From: an uncultured Bacteroidota bacterium
GTDB lineage: Bacteria > Bacteroidota > Bacteroidia > Chitinophagales > Chitinophagaceae
Assembly (NCBI GenBank): GCA_903904855.1
Contig: CAIVEH010000248.1
Location: forward strand, 1 to 64,000
Reading direction: 5' to 3'
Length of the DNA stretch: 64,000 nt
This document shows positions 1 to 7,788 of the stretch, in pieces; the stretch's first letter is position 1, and every line of letters begins with the position of its first letter. A program made the translations under genes and the position numbers. The notes below the pieces were generated by a model, which ran no database searches, had not been told where the DNA came from, and worked only from the letters and a program-made list of their open reading frames with translations.

Positions 1-52
1 AAGTGATAAGTGATAAGTGAGTTTAGTAAGTAGATGTATTTTATTTGTAGAC

Positions 53-95
53 ATGAGCAACTCATTACGCAAGGCATTATTTTACAGGATAGACG
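53..95 (+). repeat. Duplicated copy of the rodA start (upstream copy)
   Basis: These 43 bases match the first 43 bases of rodA at 168-210 with two differences. The upstream copy starts with ATG and reads 18 codons in the rodA frame before a TGA at 107-109, so it is a dead duplicate of the gene start. The ancestral direction and mechanism are inferred. Confidence 0.85.
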
Positions 96-102
96 TCATT
101 GA

Positions 103-133
103 GATTTGACAACTTATTGAAAGTTGTCAAATC
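103..133 (+). repeat. Perfect 13-bp inverted repeat between the two rodA starts
   Basis: GATTTGACAACTT (103-115) and its exact reverse complement (121-133) flank a 5-nt loop. The repeat lies between the two copies of the rodA start. No T tract follows, so it is not a standard terminator. It may be a footprint of template switching or a hairpin in the rodA leader. Confidence 0.75.
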
Positions 134-167
134 TATTATTAGGAAATTAAATGAATTTATATATTTA

Positions 168-1493
168 ATGAGCAACTCGTTACGCAAAGCATTATTTTAC
201 AGGATAGACGGCATCGTTTTGCTGCTCTATGTGGTGCTTGTTTTTATAGGTATTTCTGCTGTTTTCTCAGTGGAGCACCGCAGTACTGATGTTTCATTGA
301 TAATGATGAACAAGAGCTATATGAAGCAGCTAACCTGGTTTGGCTATTCCTTATTATTCGGGTTCATGATATTACTTACCGACAGTAAGTTTTTTTCATC
401 CTTTGCTTTCCTTATTTATACAATTGCCATCGCTGTACTTGTTATTACCATTTTTGCAGGTGTAGATGTGAAGGGTTCAAGATCGTGGCTGGGAGTGGGG
501 AGTTTCCGGTTTCAGCCGGGAGAGGTGGCCAAGATATTTACGGCCATGGCGCTTGCCAAATTCTTTTCTCTGCCCGAAACCAATTTCTCAAGGCTCAAGG
601 ACAGACTGGTGGCTGTGGGCATAGCTCTTGCCCCTGCAGTTCTTATACTATTACAAAAAGAAACCGGCCTGGCGCTGGTGTACTTTACTTTCTTTCTGGT
701 TATGTACCGGGAGGGCCTGCCCAATGCTGTTTTGGTTATAGGGTTTTCTATAGTAGCGCTGGTACTGGGAACCTTACTTATAGACCGCAAGGTGTTATTT
801 GTGATACTTACTTTGCTTGCGCTTATTATCGGGTTGCTTATGCGCAATACCATCAGGCGGAATATTGCTTTGCTTATATTCCTTGTCGGTACCTGGGGCT
901 TTTGTATGTTGTTCTCACAGGTGGCTGTGCCCTTTGTTTTCAAGCATGTGCTGCAGCGGCACCAGATAGATCGTATTTTCTCAACCCTTGGTAAAGAAGT
1001 GCCTGATGAGTACGATAAAACACTGGTAGCGGGTGAAGAAAAGAAAGGCAACAGCAGTGAGTATAATGTGCTTCAATCGAAAATAGCTATTGGCTCGGGT
1101 GGCCTGTGGGGTAAAGGATTTCTGAATGGTACCTCTACCAAAAACCAGTTTGTGCCGGAGCAGAATACCGATTTTATTTTCTGCGCAATAGGGGAGCAGT
1201 TTGGTTTTGCGGGCAGTGCGCTGCTCATCATTATTTATGTTTCACTTATGTTGCGGATCATTTTTATTGCTGAGCGGCAACGATCTGTCTTTACCCGTGT
1301 TTATGCCTACTGTGTAGCCAGTATACTGTTCTTTCACTTTGCAGTAAATATTTCCATGACCATAGGCTTGATGCCGGTTATAGGTATAACCCTTCCGTTC
1401 CTTAGTTATGGGGGCTCATCATTAATGTCATTCAGTATACTTATTTTTATACTTGTAAGATTGGATGCCGACCGGCAGGCTATAATAAAGTAG
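168..1493 (+). CDS. rodA: Peptidoglycan glycosyltransferase RodA (SEDS family)
   Basis: This is a SEDS-family polytopic membrane protein. RodA polymerises lipid II into glycan strands together with a class B PBP in the elongasome. The sequence shows about ten hydrophobic segments, the GSRSWLGVGSFRFQPGE stretch, and near the C-terminus PEQNTDFIF..GEQFGF followed by LPFLSYGGSS, the standard RodA/FtsW signatures; PEQxTDFIF favours RodA over FtsW. I chose ATG 168 because an open frame from a TTG at 99 adds a polar leader that lies over the inverted repeat, and because both duplicated copies begin exactly at this ATG. The product is 441 residues, somewhat longer than E. coli RodA (370). Genes for PBP2 and MreCD would be expected upstream, outside the window. 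Confidence 0.93.
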   Translation: MSNSLRKALFYRIDGIVLLLYVVLVFIGISAVFSVEHRSTDVSLIMMNKSYMKQLTWFGYSLLFGFMILLTDSKFFSSFAFLIYTIAIAVLVITIFAGVDVKGSRSWLGVGSFRFQPGEVAKIFTAMALAKFFSLPETNFSRLKDRLVAVGIALAPAVLILLQKETGLALVYFTFFLVMYREGLPNAVLVIGFSIVALVLGTLLIDRKVLFVILTLLALIIGLLMRNTIRRNIALLIFLVGTWGFCMLFSQVAVPFVFKHVLQRHQIDRIFSTLGKEVPDEYDKTLVAGEEKKGNSSEYNVLQSKIAIGSGGLWGKGFLNGTSTKNQFVPEQNTDFIFCAIGEQFGFAGSALLIIIYVSLMLRIIFIAERQRSVFTRVYAYCVASILFFHFAVNISMTIGLMPVIGITLPFLSYGGSSLMSFSILIFILVRLDADRQAIIK

Positions 1494-1514
1494 GGGGATT
1501 TAGAAAATCAATAG

Positions 1515-1543
1515 TTTGTTTGTTACATTTTTTTTTTACCTTG
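1515..1543 (+). promoter_or_regulatory. Putative Bacteroidota promoter for the T9SS protein at 1561
   Basis: TTTG at 1515-1518 is followed 18 bp later by TACCTTG at 1537-1543, close to the Bacteroidota -33 TTTG / -7 TAnnTTTG pattern. It sits just before the ATG codons at 1546 and 1561 and favours 1561 as the start. Confidence 0.5.
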
Positions 1544-1560
1544 CGATGAAAATAATTAAA

Positions 1561-2436
1561 ATGAAAAATTCTATCGTTTTTATTTGCTTCCTACTTTTCG
1601 GTTGCTTTAAATCAAATGGTCAAATGACACTGGCCCATGCATTTACTCAAAATAGCTTTACAGAATCCGCCATTGTGAATCTTAGTTTATCTGGCAAAAA
1701 AATCATGACCTTCACCAATTCTACAAATGTTTGGACGACAGGCGACACAATTTATTTTTATAATTTAGATTATAGTTATTGGAAATCAATTGTTTGTCCA
1801 TTTATACCTGGTTATGGTGGTATGTATAATATATTGCATGATGAGGGGCAAAGGATCGGAATGTTTTACCCTTCAGAAACATTATTTAACACAGACTCGC
1901 TCTTGGAAATAGCAGTATTTTATATGCACCAATTGGATGATACGGGAGGAAAAATATTGGTTATCAATGAAAATGGTTCAATTGTTGACTCCATTTTAAA
2001 CGTTGTTCTGTTTACTCAATCCCCTTCTTTCAGAGTATATGCAGTTGATACAATTGGAACAGCATTTCAGGCGCTGGTTTCTACCAGTACTGGAATAAAA
2101 GTTTATAATCTGCCAGGTACTTTGCCGTGCGAACAATGTATAGACAGATCTGGTATTTCCTCTAATACACAACCCCAAAATGATATCAAAACAGAATTTT
2201 CCCCTAATCCTTCATCTGATAAAGTGAAGATCACTTTTACTCTACCTAAAGATATAAAAAGAGGAGAAATCCAATTATTTAATTCATTTGGTACACTGAT
2301 TAAAAGTTATCAGGTTGATGATCACTTTGGGTATATTTTATTAGATAATTCACAATTAAAAGCTGGAATATATTATTACAATGTTATTGCTAATGGTTCT
2401 ATTTCTGAAACTCAAAAACTAGTCGTAATCAAGTAG
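1561..2436 (+). CDS. Secreted protein with C-terminal T9SS type A sorting domain
   Basis: The protein (291 residues) has a hydrophobic leader, MKNSIVFICFLLFGCF, ending near SNG-Q, which fits signal peptidase I (a lipobox reading at LFGC is possible but less likely in a T9SS cargo). The middle region is not recognised. The last ~80 residues show FSPNPSSDKVKITF, NSFGTLIKSY and LKAGIYYYNV, the usual T9SS sorting domain that directs cargo across the outer membrane. ATG 1561 is preferred over 1546 because of the promoter just upstream. The gene ends 9 bp from the convergent esterase gene. Base composition is more AT-rich than rodA, as is common for variable surface proteins. Confidence 0.75.
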   Translation: MKNSIVFICFLLFGCFKSNGQMTLAHAFTQNSFTESAIVNLSLSGKKIMTFTNSTNVWTTGDTIYFYNLDYSYWKSIVCPFIPGYGGMYNILHDEGQRIGMFYPSETLFNTDSLLEIAVFYMHQLDDTGGKILVINENGSIVDSILNVVLFTQSPSFRVYAVDTIGTAFQALVSTSTGIKVYNLPGTLPCEQCIDRSGISSNTQPQNDIKTEFSPNPSSDKVKITFTLPKDIKRGEIQLFNSFGTLIKSYQVDDHFGYILLDNSQLKAGIYYYNVIANGSISETQKLVVIK

Positions 2437-2445
2437 GGATTGTCT

Positions 2446-3867
2446 TTATTTTGCCACTGCATTTGCCATTACTATTCCTACAATCTTATCAAATACAGGT
2501 ATTTCATGCAATGATACAAAAGCTGGTTCAGTTAGTAATGTTGTTACCTCGCTGTATCCTTTTTCGGCAGCGCCAGACAGTTTGGAAAGAGCATCTACTT
2601 TAAATCCTGTTTTCATAAAATATATTGCAGATAGGTAATCCACATCTGGGTTGTTGGGATCGGCTAGTTTGAAAATTTTAAGGTAATCGGCTGTATGGCT
2701 GAGGTCGCCGGCATTCAGTGCGTGGCTGCATTGCATATACCCTACCAGCCCAAGGTAGTTGAGCAGGCGATGATACATTTTTGCGTCATCGTTGTTACCG
2801 GCTTCTTTTATTGAATTGTTAATTTCGTTAATTTTTTTTGCCCACCATTCTTCATTCATATGGGTAAATTGCCGGGCCAGTTCCTGCTGTAGTTTCATCT
2901 CTTTATCTCCCAGCTCTGTAGCTGATTTTACCGCATTCTGATATTCAAGGCTGTTGCTCAAGGGGGTAATTTGATTTTTAAGTTCAATTACATCGGTCAA
3001 TCCATTCAAAGCCCTGACAGCACCCTCCAATAATCGGAATTCACTGAGCAGATCGTTACTTGTTTTTGCAGCTTTGATTCTTGATTCATAATCATTTTTC
3101 AGGGCATTGATCAGTGTTTCATTTTTGGGCTGTCGGCTCCCTTTCATGGCAGTTACCTGGAGCCATAACATAGCCGTTTCAAAATCGCTAATTGATGGCC
3201 AGCCATGAATGCCAGAAGCAACCAGCAACTGATGGCTGAAACCATTATGATCCAATGCCTCATCCAGTTGCTCCATTTCGGTTAGGTTAAAATCATAATC
3301 ACCTACTATGCCGAAGTAATTGAACTTCTCAGGTATACCATTTTCTACAGAGGGCAAGCCAGCTGCGCAACCAACTACCCCAGCCACGCCTCCATCTTCA
3401 ATAGCCACCGATCCTGCAATCCGTGACCCGCCAGAAAACCCCGAAGTGTACACTTGTTTGGGATCAATGTTGATCCTGGCCCGGGTATCTTCCATCATTT
3501 TTTTGATGTTAGCATTATTAATCTGCCAGTTCATGCCATTTTTTGAATTATTGTAACCAATCATTACAAACCCATATTTTTCGGCCAGGGCTTTATAGCT
3601 GCCAACAGGTAATGCTCCCCTTGCATGGGCATCGAAAAAATAAATACAGGGAAATGGCTTTTCGGCTGTATAGGCTGTGGGTAGATAGAGTGCATAACTC
3701 AGATCGGGCTGATTTTGGCAGATGATGCTGTCGTTGATGCTACCTTTTACTAAGGTATTATCATATGCCGGAACAGGCTTTTTTGAAGGATCCGAAGCAC
3801 TAGCTGAAGTATCACCAACACTGCTCCCTGAGCTACAGGAAAAAAAGAAAAGGGCTACAACAGCCAT
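2446..3867 (-). CDS. Lipoprotein alpha/beta-hydrolase (esterase-like)
   Basis: A lipoprotein of about 473 residues with lipobox FFFSC, then a serine-rich linker. An alpha/beta-hydrolase domain spans residues ~50-260: the strand FPCIYFFDAHARG, nucleophile elbow GFSGGS, an aspartate in GDYDF and a candidate histidine in SGIHGWPS. The C-terminal ~200 residues are helical and TPR-like. It probably hydrolyses an ester in the periplasm or at the cell surface; the substrate is unknown. The start is odd: ATG 3867 (or TTG 3870) gives a signal peptide without basic residues, while an in-frame ACG at 3889-3891 would give KITSSILMAVVALFFFSC with the expected lysine. Either ACG is used or an ancestral ATG has mutated. 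Confidence 0.75.
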   Translation of the reverse strand: MAVVALFFFSCSSGSSVGDTSASASDPSKKPVPAYDNTLVKGSINDSIICQNQPDLSYALYLPTAYTAEKPFPCIYFFDAHARGALPVGSYKALAEKYGFVMIGYNNSKNGMNWQINNANIKKMMEDTRARINIDPKQVYTSGFSGGSRIAGSVAIEDGGVAGVVGCAAGLPSVENGIPEKFNYFGIVGDYDFNLTEMEQLDEALDHNGFSHQLLVASGIHGWPSISDFETAMLWLQVTAMKGSRQPKNETLINALKNDYESRIKAAKTSNDLLSEFRLLEGAVRALNGLTDVIELKNQITPLSNSLEYQNAVKSATELGDKEMKLQQELARQFTHMNEEWWAKKINEINNSIKEAGNNDDAKMYHRLLNYLGLVGYMQCSHALNAGDLSHTADYLKIFKLADPNNPDVDYLSAIYFMKTGFKVDALSKLSGAAEKGYSEVTTLLTEPAFVSLHEIPVFDKIVGIVMANAVAK

Positions 3868-3891
3868 CAATATGGAAGAGGTAATTTTCGT

Positions 3892-4352
3892 AACTGTAGT
3901 TTTAGAGTATTAATATTAATTAGGGCAAATGTAATTAAGTAGAAGATCACTACCTGTTTTTTCATCTAAAACCAACAAGTGTTTCAACGGAATTCATTCT
4001 GTCTTAAAAGATCGATAACTGGTTGTTAGACTGGGAAAATATTGCTAAATGAGCAATTTTGAATTAACAAGCGAAAGGAAAAAATATTTCAGGGCTTTTA
4101 AAAAATACAGTCTGGCAGCGAATTCCACAAATTTTGGCTGTTTCACAACAATCCAATACAGTTTCACAACAATTTTTAAAATAAACAGCGTATATCATTT
4201 AGTTTGGCTGATGAAAAACCAAAGGAGGCTTTATTCTAATATTATCAAAAATGCTACATGATATAGCAGAGGTTTTAAAGAAAAAAATGCAAGTAGCAAC
4301 AAGCAGAATGCGTAACCGATCTTTTTAACAAGGCCCTTAACTCAAACAAAAA
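3892..4352. other. Intergenic stretch without recognisable genes
   Basis: The stretch is AT-rich. A 70-codon open frame at 4049-4261 has no recognisable motif, signal peptide or supporting promoter. It leads into the first copy of the conserved leader RNA. Confidence 0.5.
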
Positions 4353-4440
4353 CCTGCCCGGCACGGGAAATATGCCGGAGGCAAATTCCGAAAAGCCTTA
4401 AAAAGAGTAGGAGCTTTAGATAAACAATTATACCCTGTTA
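4353..4440 (+). ncRNA. Putative structured leader RNA, copy A
   Basis: The first of three related ~85-nt segments. It opens with CCTGCCC and forms stem 1 CCGGC (4358-4362) / GCCGG (4374-4378), then stem 2 GGC/GCC around a purine-rich loop, then AAAAAGAGTAGG. Compared with copies B and C the stems change sequence but keep pairing. An ATG follows at 4441, at the same relative place as the lipase starts behind copies B and C, but the frame there (4441-4662) is short and unrecognised, so the gene may have been lost. The family could not be matched to a known riboswitch from memory. Confidence 0.55.
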
Positions 4441-4669
4441 ATGTTCCGGATGCAATTCGTGAAACTAATTTGTGGCTGCATCCGGAGCATTTTCCTTAAA
4501 TGCCGTTTACTACTTCAAATCTGCACTTTACGCGTACTTTCTGCCATTGGCTACTTATCCCTTTCAGTCATTATTGCAGAATGTAGTTTTGTTAATCAAG
4601 TAATGAAAAAGAAAGTAGATAACCTTACCGGTTTTTCGGTTTACCAAGCCTCTTATTCTTAAAAACAAA
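4441..4669 (+). other. Unexplained segment between leader copies A and B
   Basis: It opens with a 73-codon frame (4441-4662) resembling no known family. CCGGATGCA at 4446-4454 and TGCATCCGG at 4477-4485 form a 9-bp inverted repeat. The segment may be the remnant of a gene once controlled by leader copy A, or spacer from a tandem duplication. Confidence 0.35.
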
Positions 4670-4755
4670 CCTGCCCCGCACAGGCACTTAAAGCGGGAGG
4701 GGGCAACTGAAAACCCGTTAAAAGAGTAAGGGATTTTTTTAAAAACCACATAATT
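4670..4755 (+). ncRNA. Putative structured leader RNA, copy B
   Basis: The segment directly precedes the lipase gene at 4756. Stem 1 is CCCGC (4675-4679) / GCGGG (4693-4697), stem 2 is GGG/CCC around AACTGAAAA, and the conserved tail is AAAAGAGTAAGG followed by a T-rich spacer to the ATG. An alternative pairing TGCCCC (4672-4677) / GGGGCA (4700-4705) excludes stem 1, which could allow a two-state switch. Covariation with copies A and C supports structure; the ligand or role is unknown. Confidence 0.6.
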
Positions 4756-5877
4756 ATGACTCAAACAAATGGTATGCTCAATCAGGAGATAAAGAACATT
4801 TTCAGCATTGGTATGCTGATTAATATAAACCAGGATTTCCCGTCACATTCTTCAGCCCAGGTAACCGAATTGACTAAATTGGCAATCACCAATGTATTGG
4901 CACATGCCGAAACCAGCCGTCTGATTGGTGACTGGAAACTGGTATGGGGGCCGATGGTGGATGTTACGGAGTTTCTGTTTATAAAAGCGCCACAGAATGC
5001 CATCTGCATTTATTACAATGTTAATACTAAATCTTACCTGGTTTCAATCGCAGGTACAGATGGATATAGCATCCCAACATGGTTAAAAGAAGATTTGGCG
5101 GTAGGTACTACAGAGCCATTGCCATTCGATAACGATGGGAACGAGCATATACTGATAGCCAAGGGTACCCACCTGGGCATGAAAATAATAATGGGGCTTA
5201 AAGACCCAATAACCGGGATAAACGCACATACCTTTCTGAAGGATAATGTAAAAAGCAATGACAAGATTTATATCTGCGGTCATAGCCTCGGCGGCACGTT
5301 AACCACAGTTTACAGCCTGTTGGTAAAAAATATGTTTCCCGATAACGAAATTTATAGTATGCCTGTTGCGAGTTCGGCAATAGGAAATACTGAATTTGCA
5401 GCTTATTATAGTAATAAATTTGATAAGGACCATAATTTACGCATCTGGAATGAACATGATGTCGCCCCACATATATTTCAACTCGACATGATGAAGCAAA
5501 TACCGGATATTTATAATCAGCCTGGTCAGAAATATCCTCCGATTCCTATTGATCTTATTTTCAGAGGTGTTGTTGATGTATTATATCTTCTGTCATCAAT
5601 GCATAATTACACACAATTGGATTACTTCTATTCATTCTGCTGTCCTGTAATTCAGCCTTCACAGTTTAACCCGCCACTTACAACCGCCACTACTTCCTGG
5701 CCGGTTCAGGTGCAATGCCAGCATGTTATATCCTATGGTTATAAAATAGGTAATCTTGATTTCTTTGCTCTGGTTTCAGAAGTATGCAATGCGCAGTTTA
5801 AAGACCTGGAGGGCTACCAGACCATATTGGGCAAGTTTTTTACCAATGGTATCAGTAACCCGTTTGAGGGTGAATAA
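4756..5877 (+). CDS. Class 3 lipase-like alpha/beta-hydrolase, no signal peptide
   Basis: A 373-residue protein with a lipase class 3 core: VSIAGTD near residue 97-102 in the position of the usual RGT oxyanion strand, and the nucleophile elbow ICGHSLGGT with Ser177. A plausible catalytic histidine lies in the C-terminal third. A WxxVWGP motif (~60-66) is shared with the neighbour at 6005, indicating paralogy despite low overall similarity. No signal peptide or lipobox is visible, so it is cytoplasmic or leaves by a route that needs no Sec signal (a T6SS- or contractile-injection-type effector is speculative). Leader RNA copy B precedes it. Substrate: presumably an acylglycerol or phospholipid, by family. 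Confidence 0.75.
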   Translation: MTQTNGMLNQEIKNIFSIGMLININQDFPSHSSAQVTELTKLAITNVLAHAETSRLIGDWKLVWGPMVDVTEFLFIKAPQNAICIYYNVNTKSYLVSIAGTDGYSIPTWLKEDLAVGTTEPLPFDNDGNEHILIAKGTHLGMKIIMGLKDPITGINAHTFLKDNVKSNDKIYICGHSLGGTLTTVYSLLVKNMFPDNEIYSMPVASSAIGNTEFAAYYSNKFDKDHNLRIWNEHDVAPHIFQLDMMKQIPDIYNQPGQKYPPIPIDLIFRGVVDVLYLLSSMHNYTQLDYFYSFCCPVIQPSQFNPPLTTATTSWPVQVQCQHVISYGYKIGNLDFFALVSEVCNAQFKDLEGYQTILGKFFTNGISNPFEGE

Positions 5878-5922
5878 TGCGGATTTGAATATCGTAAGTA
5901 ACCAATAAGCAAAAGTGATAAG

Positions 5923-6004
5923 CCTGCCCTGTACAGGTACTAAAAGCAGGAGGGGGAATCTGAAAACCCGTAAATAGAGTAAGGTATTTAAAGAATAATT
6001 ATTT
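5923..6004 (+). ncRNA. Putative structured leader RNA, copy C
   Basis: The segment directly precedes the second lipase gene (ATG 6005). Stem 1 is CCTGT (5928-5932) / GCAGG (5946-5950), including one G-U pair; stem 2 is GGG/CCC around AATCTGAAAA; the tail is AAATAGAGTAAGG. Length, element order and distance to the ATG match copy B. Between copies B and C the stem bases differ but pairing persists. Confidence 0.6.
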
Positions 6005-7507
6005 ATGAGTGCTAATTATTGTTCAACTGGATATCCAACTCCACCATCCACAAATCTGAACCAAAGGGAAATCATGTTAAGCTTCGCCTATCTGGCCTAT
6101 ACTGGCGAGGGAATAACCACTCCAAATCCGTGCCCGGCTATCCTGCAGCAGCTCAATACCTCCATGGCTCTGATAACTCCGTTGCAGAGTGCCGGTAGTG
6201 CCACATCTGCCTGGGAAATTGCCTGGGGACCAGTGGCTTATACAGTGCCTGGTGCAATTTATCAGGATAATATGATGTTTATTGCCAAAAACACGGAAGC
6301 AAGTGGAACTCCGCAATATGCTTTAGCTATCAGGGGTACAAATTTTGCCTCTGAAGTTGATTGGCTGGTTGAAGACTTTAACGTTGTTAATACTGTTTGC
6401 TGGCCATTAGCTTCTACAACGCCATCAGGAGGCGCTATGATCTCAGAGTCAGCCAGTATCGATATGAATATCTTACTCTACAGCATGACTGATACTGTTA
6501 CAACCCAACTTTCTCTCATTGATTTTCTTTCGAGCATAACTTCTGATGCGATTAATATATGTGTTACCGGACACAGCCTTGGTGGTATGCTTGCAAGTAC
6601 AATGGCGCTTTACCTGCTCGAGAATCAATCAATTTGGGATAATAGCGAGAATAAGAAGTCAACTGTAGCATTTATCAGTTTTGCTGCCCCAACCGCAGGT
6701 AATGCTGCATTTGCGTCTTATTCAAATACTATGTTTCAAAATGCCGCTCGCCCTGTGGACACCACCTGGGACAGCACTCTCGGCACCAATGGTGATGTCG
6801 TTCAAAGTTCATTGGATATTGCCCCGTATTTTTATACCAGCTCAAATATTTATTCAAACGAAGCAGCCGGGCCGTTGTTTTCTATTTATAATAATACTTT
6901 CAATTTTAGTAATCTAGGAGGTCTATTAGATGCTTATAAAAAAGAATGGGAAGCGTTTCAATCCACTGTTCTCGCTGGCCTTGCTGCTCTGACTTTAAAT
7001 AATAATTACACGCAACTGGCTACTACAGGCTCTGCGCTACCCAGTGTTTTTAATGGTCCAGGCCCAGCAAATAATACATTCTCAGATTACCTTGGCGCAT
7101 TCGTTTCACAGGCAATATGGCAGCATTCCAATAGTTACCCTAACATATTTAATTTGTGTGACCAGTTGCTTGATCCGACGATTATAGTCCGGAATAGTCC
7201 TTTTCTTACATCAATTACTCCAGCCGGTGCTAAACGACTGGATTCAGAACCACCTGTGCCTGTCTCAATAACTGGCTATAATTTGACCGGGCTTACAAAT
7301 CTGTTTGTTTACGCAGGCCCATGGATTTCTGTATCTAATCCTCCTGTTTTAAACGAAGCCGGTGATACATTGACCACGACATTTGTAATTAACAAGAGCA
7401 AAAGTTATAAAACACCAATGCCAGTAAGCGTTACTGTTTCTGGAATATCCGGAATCGGTACTGTAACCAGCAGTGCGGTTATCTTTACAATAGAGTACGA
7501 AATATGA
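6005..7507 (+). CDS. Class 3 lipase-like alpha/beta-hydrolase with C-terminal IPT/TIG-like domain
   Basis: A 500-residue protein. It shares with its upstream neighbour the W-E-I-A-WGP motif (~70-77), an RGTNFASEVDWLVEDF stretch (oxyanion strand, ~110-125) and the nucleophile elbow VTGHSLGGM with Ser191. The C-terminal ~95 residues (from FLTSITPAGAKR) look like an IPT/TIG immunoglobulin-type beta domain (VPVSITGYNLTG). No signal peptide is visible. It lies 127 bp behind the first lipase gene with its own copy of the leader RNA, so each gene is probably controlled separately by the same signal. A rho-independent terminator lies about 190 bp downstream. Substrate not predictable. Confidence 0.75.
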   Translation: MSANYCSTGYPTPPSTNLNQREIMLSFAYLAYTGEGITTPNPCPAILQQLNTSMALITPLQSAGSATSAWEIAWGPVAYTVPGAIYQDNMMFIAKNTEASGTPQYALAIRGTNFASEVDWLVEDFNVVNTVCWPLASTTPSGGAMISESASIDMNILLYSMTDTVTTQLSLIDFLSSITSDAINICVTGHSLGGMLASTMALYLLENQSIWDNSENKKSTVAFISFAAPTAGNAAFASYSNTMFQNAARPVDTTWDSTLGTNGDVVQSSLDIAPYFYTSSNIYSNEAAGPLFSIYNNTFNFSNLGGLLDAYKKEWEAFQSTVLAGLAALTLNNNYTQLATTGSALPSVFNGPGPANNTFSDYLGAFVSQAIWQHSNSYPNIFNLCDQLLDPTIIVRNSPFLTSITPAGAKRLDSEPPVPVSITGYNLTGLTNLFVYAGPWISVSNPPVLNEAGDTLTTTFVINKSKSYKTPMPVSVTVSGISGIGTVTSSAVIFTIEYEI

Positions 7508-7700
7508 AATGCCTATTCGTTATTCGTTAATTTTGGGATTAATTAGACGGGAATATAACACCTGGTTTGGATGATACATTATAGGTCAATAATCATAAGC
7601 CATAAGTGATTTCTACGAAATTATAACTTCAAGAGTTTCTGCGTTGACACTCAGGCTGAATGAATTGTTTATTAATTCTACGATCATTTATTTTAACTAG

Positions 7701-7733
7701 CCGCCATCCCTTCACCCGGGATGGCGGTTTTTT
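7701..7733 (+). terminator. Rho-independent terminator downstream of the lipase gene
   Basis: CCGCCATCCC (7701-7710) pairs perfectly with GGGATGGCGG (7718-7727) across a 7-nt loop and is followed by six T residues. Confidence 0.85.
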
Positions 7734-7788
7734 ATCCCTCTGCTTCAATTCACAATAATTATATCTATCTTAGCAGAAATCAGATAAT

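Noticed and set aside
512-1051. A 179-codon minus-strand frame inside rodA
   Set aside because: A shadow of rodA; the rodA frame carries all conserved SEDS motifs.
4049-4261. A 70-codon frame in the intergenic region before the leader RNAs
   Set aside because: No recognisable domain, no signal peptide, no promoter box; composition like the surrounding non-coding DNA.
4670-4755. Leader RNA as a c-di-GMP-I riboswitch or twister ribozyme
   Set aside because: Short matches (GCACAGGCA; AAAGCGGGAGGGGGC) recall parts of these classes, but the overall secondary structure and remaining conserved blocks do not fit; a covariance search would decide.
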